DNA of 64,000 bases from NCBI RefSeq assembly GCF_014207635.1, contig NZ_JACHIE010000006.1:62001-126000 (forward strand), read 5' to 3'. The DNA comes from Acetobacter lovaniensis (lineage in GTDB: Bacteria; Pseudomonadota; Alphaproteobacteria; Acetobacterales; Acetobacteraceae). This document shows, in pieces, positions 28,101-36,053 of this stretch. Within the stretch, counting starts at the first letter, position 1; every line of letters begins with the position of its first letter. The notes beneath the pieces were generated by a model that saw only the letters and a list, made by a program, of their open reading frames with translations, was not told where the DNA came from and did no database searches. The translations under genes were made by a program, and so were the position numbers.

Positions 28101-28705
28101 ACCAGCAAGGTGCCTGTGGTTTCTACCGTAACCTGCACAAAAATGGGGAGTGTGACGCCCGCTTCGGCCCGCGCAATCTTGACGCCATTGACGGCCGCCT
28201 TGATCTGGAGCGTGTCCTGACAGGTTTCAATCAGCACCGCATCGACCCCGCCTTCAATCAGGCCACGGGTCTGTTCGGCAAGGGCGGCTTCCAGGGTGTC
28301 GTAATCAATATTGCCAAGGGAGGGCAGCTTGGTGCCCGGACCCATGGAGCCAAGCACGTAACGGTGGCGGCCATCGGCAAAGCTGTCCGCTGCCTCACGC
28401 GCCAGAATGGCGGAGGCGCGGTTAATCTCACGCGTGCGGTCTGTCAGCCCGAACTCGCCCAGTGTAATAGGGGAGGCACCAAACGTGTTGGTCTCCACCA
28501 TGTCGGCCCCGGCCTCAAAATACCCACGGTGGATTTCGCGGATCAGTTCAGGGCGTGACAGGGTCAGGACTTCGGTGCAGTTTTCCTGTCCCCAGTAATC
28601 ACGTTGCACATCAAGGTCGAGCATCTGGATGCGGGACCCCATCCCTCCATCACAGAGCAGAACCTGTTCACGCAGGGCATCAAGAAGCGGCAGACGAGAA
28701 GACAT
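25199..28705 (-). CDS. metH: Cobalamin-dependent methionine synthase
   Basis: MetH moves a methyl group from methyltetrahydrofolate to homocysteine through cobalamin. The 1168 residues hold all modules in order: the homocysteine domain (about 1-330) with zinc cysteines in GLNCATGP and GGCCGTSTPHI, the folate-binding barrel (about 345-640) with FSIGERCNANGSKKW, the cap (about 655-740), the B12 domain with DVHDIGKNLV and a GMSGLLVKST block, and the C-terminal reactivation domain with RGSRYSFGYPACP. Full length thus implies SAM-dependent reactivation. No cobalamin riboswitch fits upstream, because the divergent gene starts at the same place. The start codon ATG at 28705-28703 overlaps the start ATG of that gene. 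Confidence 0.97.
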   Translation of the reverse strand: MSSRLPLLDALREQVLLCDGGMGSRIQMLDLDVQRDYWGQENCTEVLTLSRPELIREIHRGYFEAGADMVETNTFGASPITLGEFGLTDRTREINRASAILAREAADSFADGRHRYVLGSMGPGTKLPSLGNIDYDTLEAALAEQTRGLIEGGVDAVLIETCQDTLQIKAAVNGVKIARAEAGVTLPIFVQVTVETTGTLLVGPDIAAAATVINALDVDLIGLNCATGPQEMAEHVRWLAENWPRLVSVLPNAGLPELVDGKTHYPLSPEDMATWVERFVHEDGINMTGGCCGTSTPHIAALDAMLRRRAEATGRHRPAPVARTAVWVPSVASLYSQVPLRQENAYFSIGERCNANGSKKWRELQEAHDWDGCVTVGREQLREGSNALDVCTAFVGRNEREEMDEVIKRFTSSVNAPLVIDSTETPVIEAALKLHGGKPIINSINFEDGEGPAADRMALARKFGAAVVALTIDEVGMARKPEDKLRIASRLVEFACNKYGLPQSDLMIDPLTFTIATGAEDDRKLGQWTLEGIRMIREAFPDIQIVLGLSNISFGLNPAARAVLNSVYLDLAVKAGMTAAIVHVSKIRPLHLIAPEEVKVAEDLIFDRRTEDYDPLQALLAMFADRKASEAVKRKQAETAEERLKDRIVDGDRKGLEADLAEAMQTMAPLDIINTVLLDGMKVVGELFGAGKMQLPFVLQSAETMKAAVAWLEPHMERAEGQQRGTIVLATVKGDVHDIGKNLVDIILTNNGYRVVNLGIKVPVADMIDAARKEKADAIGMSGLLVKSTVIMRENLEEIARAGLDTPVLLGGAALTRNYVEEDCVAAYGTTGRVAYARDAFDGLTLMDQIAQSGFDGYLAAIQKRREGKATRKNARSPEVAETRGYGPVDKAEVATRRARLTADEPRLTPPFWGAKVLQATPEAVLPFLNERALYQFQWGFRKQGRSLDEFLVWARQELRPILQRMLKLAADEQILKPQACYGYWKAAGDGNDLVLFEPDGTTEAARFALPRQPRADGECIADFVRDINDPERDVVGLQVVTVGQKASDIARDWFEENRYQDYLYLHGLSVEMAEAMAEYTHKRIRAELGFAAEDPRNMEDLLQQGYRGSRYSFGYPACPRLEEQSSILNLLDAERIGVSLTDGDQLHPEQSTSALVVLNKHAKYFTI

Positions 28706-29189
28706 GACAGCACAAGACCGGAATAGTGGGGAGGGTACGCCTCAGCCGCAGGAACGGGCCAAAGCCACATCCTTATTCCAGACAGAGGCTACCCTGTCCA
28801 CCGCCATGCGTGCTCCACCGCACATGCGCGGCGGGCGCATGCCGCTTTTTGTGCTGGAGGATGCTCCACAAGGGCAGGCATGGCGGGGCAAAGGGGGGGT
28901 GGTGTTTGCCGGTATAGCCCCTGAACCTGCGCAAACTCAGGGGTGGCGGTGTGTGCTGGAATGGTCCGGGCCCGAAGGGGGCACAACCCATGGCGGGCAT
29001 TGCCTGTGCTGTGTGGGGCGGGGTGGGCTGGACCAGTTCCTGCTGGCGCAGGCGCAAAGCCGGGTGCGCGGCGTGGGGGAGCCGCTTGAGGTTATGGTGG
29101 TGGTGTGCGCCCCCCAACTGGTGGAGGTGTATAAGACCCAGCTTAAAGCCTCGGTTTTCCTGTCTGCTTTTTACGTGCTGCAGGCATAA
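28704..29189 (+). CDS. Hypothetical protein with a CxCC motif, divergent from metH
   Basis: A 161-residue product with a low-complexity N-terminus and a better-defined part from about residue 46 (MPLFVLEDAPQG). It holds GHCLCCVGRGGLDQFLLA, which resembles the metal-binding CxCC element of COG0523/CobW GTPases, followed by a hydrophobic strand VMVVVCAPQLVEVYK. No P-loop is present, so it is not a GTPase. The ATG at 28704-28706 overlaps the metH start codon on the other strand (bases 28703-28706 read CATG). If that is wrong, starts at 28806 or 28842 are alternatives. Base usage is coding-like, but there is no further support. Confidence 0.55.
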   Translation: MTAQDRNSGEGTPQPQERAKATSLFQTEATLSTAMRAPPHMRGGRMPLFVLEDAPQGQAWRGKGGVVFAGIAPEPAQTQGWRCVLEWSGPEGGTTHGGHCLCCVGRGGLDQFLLAQAQSRVRGVGEPLEVMVVVCAPQLVEVYKTQLKASVFLSAFYVLQA

Positions 29190-29221
29190 AAAACAGCCTG
29201 ACGATGCGCATCAGGCTGTTT
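29187..29221. terminator. Bidirectional terminator after flgL and the CxCC gene
   Basis: AAACAGCCTGA (29191-29201) pairs with TCAGGCTGTTT (29211-29221). A seven-A run precedes it, giving a strong T-tail on the minus strand for flgK-flgL; the TTT on the plus strand is weaker. Confidence 0.8.
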
Positions 29222-29249
29222 GGGGGAGTGTTGAGGTTACGCCGGTGGC

Positions 29250-30365
29250 TTAGAGGTAGTTGGCCAGCGACATATCTTTCATATTCGCGATTAGCATGAA
29301 CGATGCCTTCAGGCTTGTCTGCACGTTGGCGGACTGGATGGCCACCATGCCAATATCGGTTGTACGGGCGTTGTCGAGCTGGGTTTGCAGCGCTGTTGCC
29401 GTATTGGTCAGCAGGGTGGAACGCGCGCTCAGGGCGTTCTGCTGTGCCCCCACGGCTGTTTCCATGCTGATTAGCTGGTTGGTCGTGTTGACCAGCGAGG
29501 TGTGGAGCTGGGTGATCATGTCGGAATAACCAGGGCTGGTGGAAGACATACCCTGCATGCCCGAAACCAGCATCATATCCCGCATCAGGTCCTTGATGGG
29601 GGAGCCGGTGGAGATAGGGGAACTGGTAGAGGTGGTGTTCGCGTCTGCCGGATTGCCCTGTGTGGCCACAATCCCGTAGTGGCTTGCCGTGCTGTCCCCC
29701 GTGATCGTGCTGGTCTGCTGGCTGTTGGCCAGTGCGAGGGAATCCGCAGCGCTGGTCGGGCTGGAAATGGTGCTCGAAAAAATGGAGCTATCCCCGTTCA
29801 TCAGCACGGTAGCCTGTTGCAGGACGGAGACCATGCTCGCCCCCGATGTCAGAGAGTTGAGCGTATCTGCAATCTGAGTGCTGGTGGTACCGCTGGTCAC
29901 GCTGGACGGGTTCGCAACCGGTGCTTCGGTCGAGGACTGCCCGGCAAAGACATAGCCCGTGCCATTGGAGGTGTTCAGGACGGTTGCAAGCTGGCCAAGG
30001 CTGCTCGAGGCCTCGGTCGCGACCGTGTTCACGGCGGAGGTGGAACTGGACCCGCCAATGCTCAGCAGGTTTGTGGCCATGCTCTGGGCGAGCGAGACAA
30101 TCTGCTTGAGGGCGCTGGCCGTAACGGTCAGGCTGTTCTGGGCACTGGTAATGTTGCTCTGCCACGCATTGACCTGCGTGATCTTGGGCGTCAGTTCAAA
30201 GACATTGGTGCGCGACGAGCCCAGACCGGCAAAGGTTTCCGCCGTAATGCCTTTGCTGGAGGTCTGCCACGCCAGAGTGGTCTGGGCGTTGGTGAGTTCC
30301 TGAACGGCGGCGGAAAGAACAAGGTTTGCAGCGCTCGCGCCATACTGCCCGATAGAAGTGCTCAT
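29250..30365 (-). CDS. flgL: Flagellar hook-associated protein 3 (hook-filament junction)
   Basis: FlgL joins the hook to the flagellin filament. The 371-residue protein has the conserved helical D0 ends: an N-terminal coil with LTNAQTTLAWQTSSKG and a C-terminal stretch LDNARTTDIGMVAIQSANVQTSLKA, the flagellin-like end needed for assembly. The middle is Ser/Thr-rich, as exported flagellar parts often are, and there are no cysteines. It lies 26 bases downstream of flgK and is followed by a terminator, so flgK-flgL is one unit. Confidence 0.93.
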   Translation of the reverse strand: MSTSIGQYGASAANLVLSAAVQELTNAQTTLAWQTSSKGITAETFAGLGSSRTNVFELTPKITQVNAWQSNITSAQNSLTVTASALKQIVSLAQSMATNLLSIGGSSSTSAVNTVATEASSSLGQLATVLNTSNGTGYVFAGQSSTEAPVANPSSVTSGTTSTQIADTLNSLTSGASMVSVLQQATVLMNGDSSIFSSTISSPTSAADSLALANSQQTSTITGDSTASHYGIVATQGNPADANTTSTSSPISTGSPIKDLMRDMMLVSGMQGMSSTSPGYSDMITQLHTSLVNTTNQLISMETAVGAQQNALSARSTLLTNTATALQTQLDNARTTDIGMVAIQSANVQTSLKASFMLIANMKDMSLANYL

Positions 30366-30391
30366 GGTAAAGTATCTCCCATTCTCAAGGC

Positions 30392-31987
30392 TTAGTTGAT
30401 GGCGTTCAGAAGAGCGCTGAACATGGTCTGGACGGAGGAAATGATCTTGGCATTGGCCGTATAGGCATTCTGCAACGCCACGATCTTGGCCATTTCGTTG
30501 TTCACGTTTACGCCCGACACGTTGGTCACCTTGGCGTTAATGGTGGTCTGCACGGCGGTTGCGTAAGTCAGGTTGGTGCCGGCCGTGCCAATAACCGCGC
30601 CCTGGGCGGAGGTCAGGGAGGTGGCAAGTGCGACCAGCCCCTGTGTGCCGCTATACCCGGTCTGGAGTGTCCCGCTTGGTCCCAGCCCTGTGGTGGGGGC
30701 GGAAAGTGTGCCGTCCACATCAGCGCTGGAGGTGCCGAACGTGGTGCTCAGCACCTGCGTAATGCCGCTGATGCTCCCATTCGGGGCAAGCTGGGATGGT
30801 GTGGTGGCGTAGCTGTTGCTCACGCTGATCGCGGAGGACAGGCTGACAATCCCGTTAGGCGTTGTCTGGGTCGGGTTGTAGGACTGCGGGGTGGGGGTCT
30901 GGGGTGCGCCAGAGCTATCCACATCCGTGCCGTTGGTGAACAGGGGCATACCCGCGTTGTTGAAGCGGTTGATCAGCGTTGCGGAGAACGAATCAAGCTG
31001 CGCCTGCATGGTGGGGTAGGTCGTGTCGCGCAGGGTAATGTTCGCACCCAGCGTGCCACTGGTCAGGTGGGAGGTGATATCCGTTGTGGATGTGTTGGTT
31101 GTCCCATCCGCGACCGTAATGCCCGCAATGGCGGAATTAGCCGGATCACCCGGCTTGTAATACATGGAATCGGTAATGGTGGTGTTGGCCGTGCCACCAT
31201 TTGTCGCGGAGAGCGGCCACGTATTGCTGGGCAGGGTCTGGGTGTTGTTGTTCAGGCCGATCTGGTCCGGACGGGTTGGCAACTGGGTGCCATCCTCGGT
31301 CGTGACGATCATGTCGCCCTTGGATGTTTCGGTGAACTTTACCCCCAGTTCGGAGGAGAGGTCGCTCATCACCTCAAGGCGGCTGTTTTCCAGACTGGAC
31401 GTGTCGGCTCCCACAGCCTGCAACCCCATGATCTGCTTGGAAAGCTGGCCGATCTGGGTGAGATTCTGGTTGATGGTGGACACGGTGGAAACAATGGTGT
31501 TTTCCGCCGTCTGCCGCTGCTGGGTGTAAGTGGACGCCAGCGTGTGGATCGTATCGGTCAGGGATGTGGCGGCCGTAATGACGGCCGTCTGCGCCGAACT
31601 GTCCAGCGGGGTGGAGGTCAGGGAGGTCAGGGCGCTCTGCACATTGCCCAGTTCATCCGACAGGGTCTGGGTCTGCCCCGATGTGGCGGAGGTGGACCCC
31701 TGAACGGATGCAACCGCTGCCAGCGAATTGGAGGAAGACGTCAGGGCCGAGACCTTGGCGTTCTGCGTGTACAGCGAGGATTGCAGGAAGGGGCTGACAT
31801 TGACCACCGTTTTGCCAATGCGCACGCCCGTGCCCTGATTGCCTGCAACAGCCGAGGTCACACTGGCCGATTCGGCAGCGTAGCCGGTGGTGGAGGAGTT
31901 GGCGACGTTCTGGGCAACAACGGAGTACTGGTATTCAATCCCGTTCAGCCCGCTGGAGGCGATTGATAGAGCTGATCCTAGGTCCAT
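30392..31987 (-). CDS. flgK: Flagellar hook-associated protein 1
   Basis: FlgK is the first junction protein on top of the hook. The 531 residues start with the axial-protein signature LGSALSIASSGLNGIEYQYSVVAQNVANSSTTGY, which is spread over residues 3-36 (key elements SGLN, NVAN, TTGY), and end with VSGVNVNNEMAKIV followed by a helix with LQNAYTANAKIISSVQTMF. The middle is Ser/Thr/Asn-rich. Length is close to E. coli FlgK. It lies upstream of flgL and about 140 bases after flgF on the same strand. Confidence 0.95.
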   Translation of the reverse strand: MDLGSALSIASSGLNGIEYQYSVVAQNVANSSTTGYAAESASVTSAVAGNQGTGVRIGKTVVNVSPFLQSSLYTQNAKVSALTSSSNSLAAVASVQGSTSATSGQTQTLSDELGNVQSALTSLTSTPLDSSAQTAVITAATSLTDTIHTLASTYTQQRQTAENTIVSTVSTINQNLTQIGQLSKQIMGLQAVGADTSSLENSRLEVMSDLSSELGVKFTETSKGDMIVTTEDGTQLPTRPDQIGLNNNTQTLPSNTWPLSATNGGTANTTITDSMYYKPGDPANSAIAGITVADGTTNTSTTDITSHLTSGTLGANITLRDTTYPTMQAQLDSFSATLINRFNNAGMPLFTNGTDVDSSGAPQTPTPQSYNPTQTTPNGIVSLSSAISVSNSYATTPSQLAPNGSISGITQVLSTTFGTSSADVDGTLSAPTTGLGPSGTLQTGYSGTQGLVALATSLTSAQGAVIGTAGTNLTYATAVQTTINAKVTNVSGVNVNNEMAKIVALQNAYTANAKIISSVQTMFSALLNAIN

Positions 31988-32128
31988 TGTGTTCCCCGTC
32001 CGTCCATCACGGCGTTTTTAAAATCCGGTCACGCATAGCAGCCATTTGGCGGCATATAAAGGAGTCTTACGGCGCAATGGTTTTCAGAAGGTTAACGCGC
32101 GACGCAAAACAGCCTGCCCGGTTGCTCC

Positions 32129-32872
32129 CTAGCTGCTGGAATCCTGCGTGATCTTGTCGATCGCGTTGGTCCGGCGGGTGGATTCGGTCTGCACGAGCTG
32201 GAAGTTCAGGTCGTAATCACGCTGGATTTCCACCATGCGGGTGGTTTCCGTAATGGCGTTGACGTTGCTGCTTTCCAGCATGCCCTGCCGTATTTCCTTG
32301 CGGGGCAGAGCCCGCGTGGGGGTGGTGGGCTTGAGCAGATAGTTGCCCTCGGGCTGGAGGGTGTTCATGTTGTCCACCGTCATCAGGTCCAGAGTGCCGA
32401 TTGCGCCGTTCTGCGTGGAAATCGTGCCATCGGAGGAGACGGACAGGACATCGTCCTCGCGTGGGATAACGATGGGGCGCTGGAAACGGTTGAGGATCGG
32501 GTTGCCGTTAATATCCACAATGGTGCCATCGGAGCGGCGCTGGAACTGGCCATTGCGCGTCAGCCGCACGCCCTGCGTGGTCTGCACGGCAAAAAAACCT
32601 TCCCCGTTGATGGCAAAATCGGTGGGGTTGCCGGTCTGGCGCAACTGGCCCTGCCCGTGGTTCTGATAGGTGGCGCGGTCCTGTGTGTAGGCTTCCGTGC
32701 GCGCACCCGGTGTGCCGTGAATGTCCTTCTGTTTGACGACGTAATCCGAAAACAGCTCGCGGGAAGCCTTGAAGCCCGTTGTATTGGCATTGGCCAGATT
32801 GTTGGACGTCACGTCAAGGTCATGTGTCAGCGCATTGATGCGGGACAAGGCGATGTAGCTCGTGTTGTCCAT
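32129..32872 (-). CDS. flgF: Flagellar proximal rod protein FlgF
   Basis: FlgF is a rod subunit of the flagellar basal body. The 247 residues carry the rod/hook N-terminal motif TSNNLANANTTGFKASR and the C-terminal motif MLESSNVNAITETTRMVEIQRDYD. Start MDNTSYIALSR is typical for FlgF, which separates it from the longer-conserved FlgG encoded on the other strand next door. No signal peptide, as expected for a type III exported part. It is divergent from flgG across a 358-base gap. Confidence 0.93.
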   Translation of the reverse strand: MDNTSYIALSRINALTHDLDVTSNNLANANTTGFKASRELFSDYVVKQKDIHGTPGARTEAYTQDRATYQNHGQGQLRQTGNPTDFAINGEGFFAVQTTQGVRLTRNGQFQRRSDGTIVDINGNPILNRFQRPIVIPREDDVLSVSSDGTISTQNGAIGTLDLMTVDNMNTLQPEGNYLLKPTTPTRALPRKEIRQGMLESSNVNAITETTRMVEIQRDYDLNFQLVQTESTRRTNAIDKITQDSSS

Positions 32873-33230
32873 GGCTTCTAACTCCGGCGGGTGATCTGGG
32901 TGGTCTGGGGCTGGTTACGCACGGCAGGCCCCGAATCATGGGGTATAGTATGGGTTTGTGTGCCAGAAATCTATTGGTTTGACCACAATACAGCAACAGT
33001 GGATGTGTGGCATATACAACAATAACGTGGCTGGATGTATAAGTGGTAAGGAAATGGCCAGACAAAACCTCTTGCAATGGTCATGCGGTCGTCTTACCTC
33101 TTGCAGGCAATACATGGTGTGGCAGCTACAGGCTGTGCGTATGGCCATGTAAGTTCCCGCCCATGCTCCCATCATCGTACTGTTGCTGGGGCGAGCATGG
33201 CGCAAGGTACACCCGGAGGCTTGTCATCCT
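32873..33230. other. Divergent intergenic region between flgF and flgG
   Basis: These 358 bases are less GC-rich than the flanks and carry no believable gene; they should hold promoters for both flagellar directions. A TATAAG (33038-33043) is a possible -10 facing flgG without a good -35. I looked for the sigma54 pattern (GG-N10-GC) and a CtrA-like TTAA-N7-TTAA and found neither. GGAGGC at 33215-33220 is the flgG ribosome site. Confidence 0.5.
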
Positions 33231-34019
33231 ATGATGCGTTCCCTTGATATCGCCGGTACGGGCATGCAGGCCCAGACGACGAACGTCGAGACAATTTCCC
33301 ACAACATCGCCAATATGACGACCACGGGCTACAAGCGGCGTCGGGCGGAGTTTCAGGATCTTATCTATCAGGATCTGCGCCGCGCGGGGACCATGAGCTC
33401 GGATACGGGTGACCTTGTGCCATCCGGCGCGCAGGTCGGTCTGGGTGTGCGTACCGCGGGTATTTACCGCATTAACGAGCAGGGCACTCTGGAACAGACC
33501 GGCAATGCGCTGGATATGGCCATTGAAGGGCGCGGCTACTTCCGCGTCACCCTGCCATCGGGCGAATACGCCTATACGCGCGACGGCACGTTCTCCCTCT
33601 CCAACGACGGGACGATCGTAACGGCAGACGGTTATCCGCTCAGCCCCGATATTTCTCTGCCAAACAACGCTGAAAACATTACCGTCGATCAGAGCGGGCA
33701 GGTGCAGTACACCCTGTCCGGGCAGACCACGGCGCAGGTTGCCGGGCAGATCCAGCTCGTCACCTTCCAGAACGAAAACGGTCTGGCCGCCATGGGGCAG
33801 AACCTGTTTACCTCCACCACCTCTTCGGGCGACCCCATTACGGGCACACCGCAGAGCACGGGCTTTGGGGATATCCGGCAGGGCTTTGTGGAAGAATCGG
33901 CCGTGAACGTCGTGACCGAAATTACCGACCTCATTACTGCGCAGCGTGCGTATGAAATGAACAGTAAGGTCATCACCGCTTCTGATGAAATGCTTCAGAC
34001 ACTTACGAATCTGAAATAA
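33231..34019 (+). CDS. flgG: Flagellar distal rod protein FlgG
   Basis: FlgG forms the distal rod that runs through the outer rings. The 262-residue product starts MMRSLDIAGTGMQAQ, has SHNIANMTTTGYKRRRAEFQDL, and ends GFVEESAVNVVTEITDLI followed by a helix to LQTLTNLK, an excellent match to FlgG. I chose the ATG at 33231, which follows GGAGGC by ten bases; the next codon is also ATG. flgA starts one base after the stop codon, giving a flgG-flgA-flgH operon. Confidence 0.96.
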   Translation: MMRSLDIAGTGMQAQTTNVETISHNIANMTTTGYKRRRAEFQDLIYQDLRRAGTMSSDTGDLVPSGAQVGLGVRTAGIYRINEQGTLEQTGNALDMAIEGRGYFRVTLPSGEYAYTRDGTFSLSNDGTIVTADGYPLSPDISLPNNAENITVDQSGQVQYTLSGQTTAQVAGQIQLVTFQNENGLAAMGQNLFTSTTSSGDPITGTPQSTGFGDIRQGFVEESAVNVVTEITDLITAQRAYEMNSKVITASDEMLQTLTNLK

Positions 34020-34020
34020 C

Positions 34021-35022
34021 ATGTCCCTGCGGGCAGCCATACTGCCGCTGCTGGCTGCGGTTTTGGCGGTTCTGCCGCCCGCAGCCTGCCTTGCCGCAAC
34101 CCTGCGCACGGCAACCACGGTTACATCGGATACGGTGCGGCTGTCGGACCTGTTCATGGACCTCGAACCCGGGCAGGACCGGGTTCTTGGGCCCGCCCCC
34201 CTGCCGGGCAGCAGTTTTGTTGTCGGTGGGCGGCAGCTTCTGGCCATTGCCGACCAGTACGGGGTGGACTGGATGGACCAGTCCGCAACGGCGCAGACCA
34301 CCATTACCCGCGCTGGCCGCGTGCTGGACCGCGATTTTTTTATCCATATGGTCAAGCAGAACCTGCCTGATCTGGGCGAAGGCCCGGTCACGGTTGAACT
34401 GGGGGATTTTCACCCCATGACCGTTGCCGCGGATGACCCCAAACCCGTTGTGATGTCCGATCTGGACTGGGACCAGAAGAGTGGCCGTTTTTCCGCCACG
34501 GTGTACCGCTCTCACCCGCTGGGCGATATTACGCAGGATTCGTTTCTGCTGACCGGAGTGGTCCATGCAGCGCAGCGCGTGCTGGTTTACACGCATGCGC
34601 TCTCGGCCGGAACGGTGCTCGCCGCTGCGGACGTGCGGGTGGACGACTCCTACACGGGGCGGAGTGGCGCCAAGGCCTATACGGGGGATGTGGACGTGGC
34701 GGGCATGACCCTTGTGCACAGTGTCATGGTGGACGAACCCGTGCTGGAGCGGGACCTGCGGCGGACGGTTGTCATGCACAAGGGTGACCCTATCATGCTC
34801 ACCTACACCGCGCCGGGCCTGCGGTTGTCGGCCACGGGCCGGGCGCTGGAGGATGGGGGTGTGGGCCAGTATGTGCATGCGCTCAACCTTGCCAGCAAAA
34901 TGATTCTGACGGGGCGGGTCATCAACGGGTCCGAAATGGAGGTGGACACCACATCGGGCGCCGTGCCATCGGATGGGAACGCCCTGCGTCGCCTCAGTTC
35001 GTCCTCCCGCTCCGGTGGGTAG
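34021..35022 (+). CDS. flgA: Flagellar P-ring assembly chaperone FlgA
   Basis: FlgA is a periplasmic chaperone that helps FlgI form the P-ring. The 333-residue protein has a Sec signal peptide (residues 1-24, cleavage near CLA) and, from about residue 195, the SAF-type domain with VLVYTHALSAGTVLAAADV, then a LERDLRRTV block and the C-terminal INGSEMEVD-like end. It is longer than the E. coli protein because of a roughly 170-residue N-terminal domain, as in other Alphaproteobacteria. flgI itself is not in the window. Confidence 0.9.
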   Translation: MSLRAAILPLLAAVLAVLPPAACLAATLRTATTVTSDTVRLSDLFMDLEPGQDRVLGPAPLPGSSFVVGGRQLLAIADQYGVDWMDQSATAQTTITRAGRVLDRDFFIHMVKQNLPDLGEGPVTVELGDFHPMTVAADDPKPVVMSDLDWDQKSGRFSATVYRSHPLGDITQDSFLLTGVVHAAQRVLVYTHALSAGTVLAAADVRVDDSYTGRSGAKAYTGDVDVAGMTLVHSVMVDEPVLERDLRRTVVMHKGDPIMLTYTAPGLRLSATGRALEDGGVGQYVHALNLASKMILTGRVINGSEMEVDTTSGAVPSDGNALRRLSSSSRSGG

Positions 35023-35049
35023 GGCGGCATATGCCCCGGTGGTAGCTGA

Positions 35050-35802
35050 ATGACTTGGAGAGACTTATTGACCCAACACCGTCTGTCTGGCGCCATTATG
35101 GTCGGATTGCTGGGCCTTGCCTCCTGTTCCGGGCTGGCGGATACGAGCGAACTGGGGCACCCCCCGCGCATGACCCGTACATCGGACCCCACGCAAACGC
35201 CCGATTACCGGCCTGTCACCATGCCCATGCCCCCCCTTCAGCCACCGCCAACCGAGGTGGGGAGCCTGTGGCGGCCGGGGAGCCGCGCCTTCTTCAAAGA
35301 CCAGCGCGCCTCTCAGGTGGGGGATCTGCTGACCATCAAGGTCGAGATCGCGGATAACGCGAATCTGGTGGATAATACTTCAGCCTCGTCCAGCGGGTCG
35401 GAGGATTTCGGGATTCCCAGCCTGTTCGGCTTTCAGGGCAAGGGGCTGTCGCATCTGACCCAGTCTGATGCGCTGAACACGAGCAGCGCAAGCGCTAATG
35501 CCGGTACCGGCACCATCCGCCGGACAGAAGCGGTTACACTCACGCTGGCTGGCACCATTACGCAGGTGCTGCCAAACGGTAACTTTGTGGTGGTGGCCCG
35601 TCAGGAAGTGCGTATTAACGGGGAGTTGCGCCAGCTTATGGTGAGTGGTGTTGTCCGCCCGCAGGATATTCTGGAAGACAATACCGTAACCCATGACCGT
35701 ATTGCGGAGGCGCGCATTTCCTACGGTGGACGTGGGCAGCTGACCAAGCAGCAGACTCCGCGTTACGGCCAGCAGATTCTGGACAATGTCCTGCCGTTCT
35801 AG
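35050..35802 (+). CDS. flgH: Flagellar L-ring protein FlgH
   Basis: FlgH makes the L-ring in the outer membrane. The 250-residue lipoprotein has a lipobox LASC near residue 26, then SLWRPGSRAFFKDQRASQVGDLLTIKVEI, the core family block (here spread over residues about 74-102), and VRPQDILEDNTVTHDRIAEARI, which ends in the typical GRGQLTKQQTPRYGQQILD. ATG at 35050; an internal ATG at 35098 would give a shorter signal. It closes the flgG-flgA-flgH group. Confidence 0.95.
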   Translation: MTWRDLLTQHRLSGAIMVGLLGLASCSGLADTSELGHPPRMTRTSDPTQTPDYRPVTMPMPPLQPPPTEVGSLWRPGSRAFFKDQRASQVGDLLTIKVEIADNANLVDNTSASSSGSEDFGIPSLFGFQGKGLSHLTQSDALNTSSASANAGTGTIRRTEAVTLTLAGTITQVLPNGNFVVVARQEVRINGELRQLMVSGVVRPQDILEDNTVTHDRIAEARISYGGRGQLTKQQTPRYGQQILDNVLPF

Positions 35803-35875
35803 GCGGGCGGATGCCGGGTTTATGTTGCGCTGCGATGACGGTTCCAAAAAGGTGGGGCATTCCCCAACGCATAAC

Positions 35876-35881
35876 TTGACA
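35876..35881 (+). promoter_or_regulatory. Isolated consensus -35 box upstream of the bactofilin-like gene
   Basis: A perfect TTGACA lies about 170 bases before the bactofilin-like start in the 250-base gap after flgH. No convincing -10 is found 16-18 bases downstream (CATTCA is the closest), so this is only a candidate. Confidence 0.25.
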
Positions 35882-36053
35882 TAACGGTTCAATTTACCCC
35901 ATTCAACAAGCTGTGCAATGCCTGTTTTCTGTGTGTTGCATGGCCATCAATGCCGGGGCGGCGTGCTGCGGCCAGAAGGACGCTGGCGGTAGCTGGAGTG
36001 TGCAGGGATGGCCATGTTGGCATCATCGGCAGGTAACACCACGGGAGATAAGC

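Noticed and set aside
25151-28558. Open frame of about 1135 codons antisense to metH
   Set aside because: It mirrors the metH codon pattern, reads as His/Gly/Gln-rich low-complexity sequence without motifs, and has no ribosome site. It is a GC-driven shadow.
28706-28830. Cobalamin riboswitch upstream of metH
   Set aside because: The divergent gene starts at the same base as metH, and no B12-box-like sequence was seen in the 125 bases upstream.
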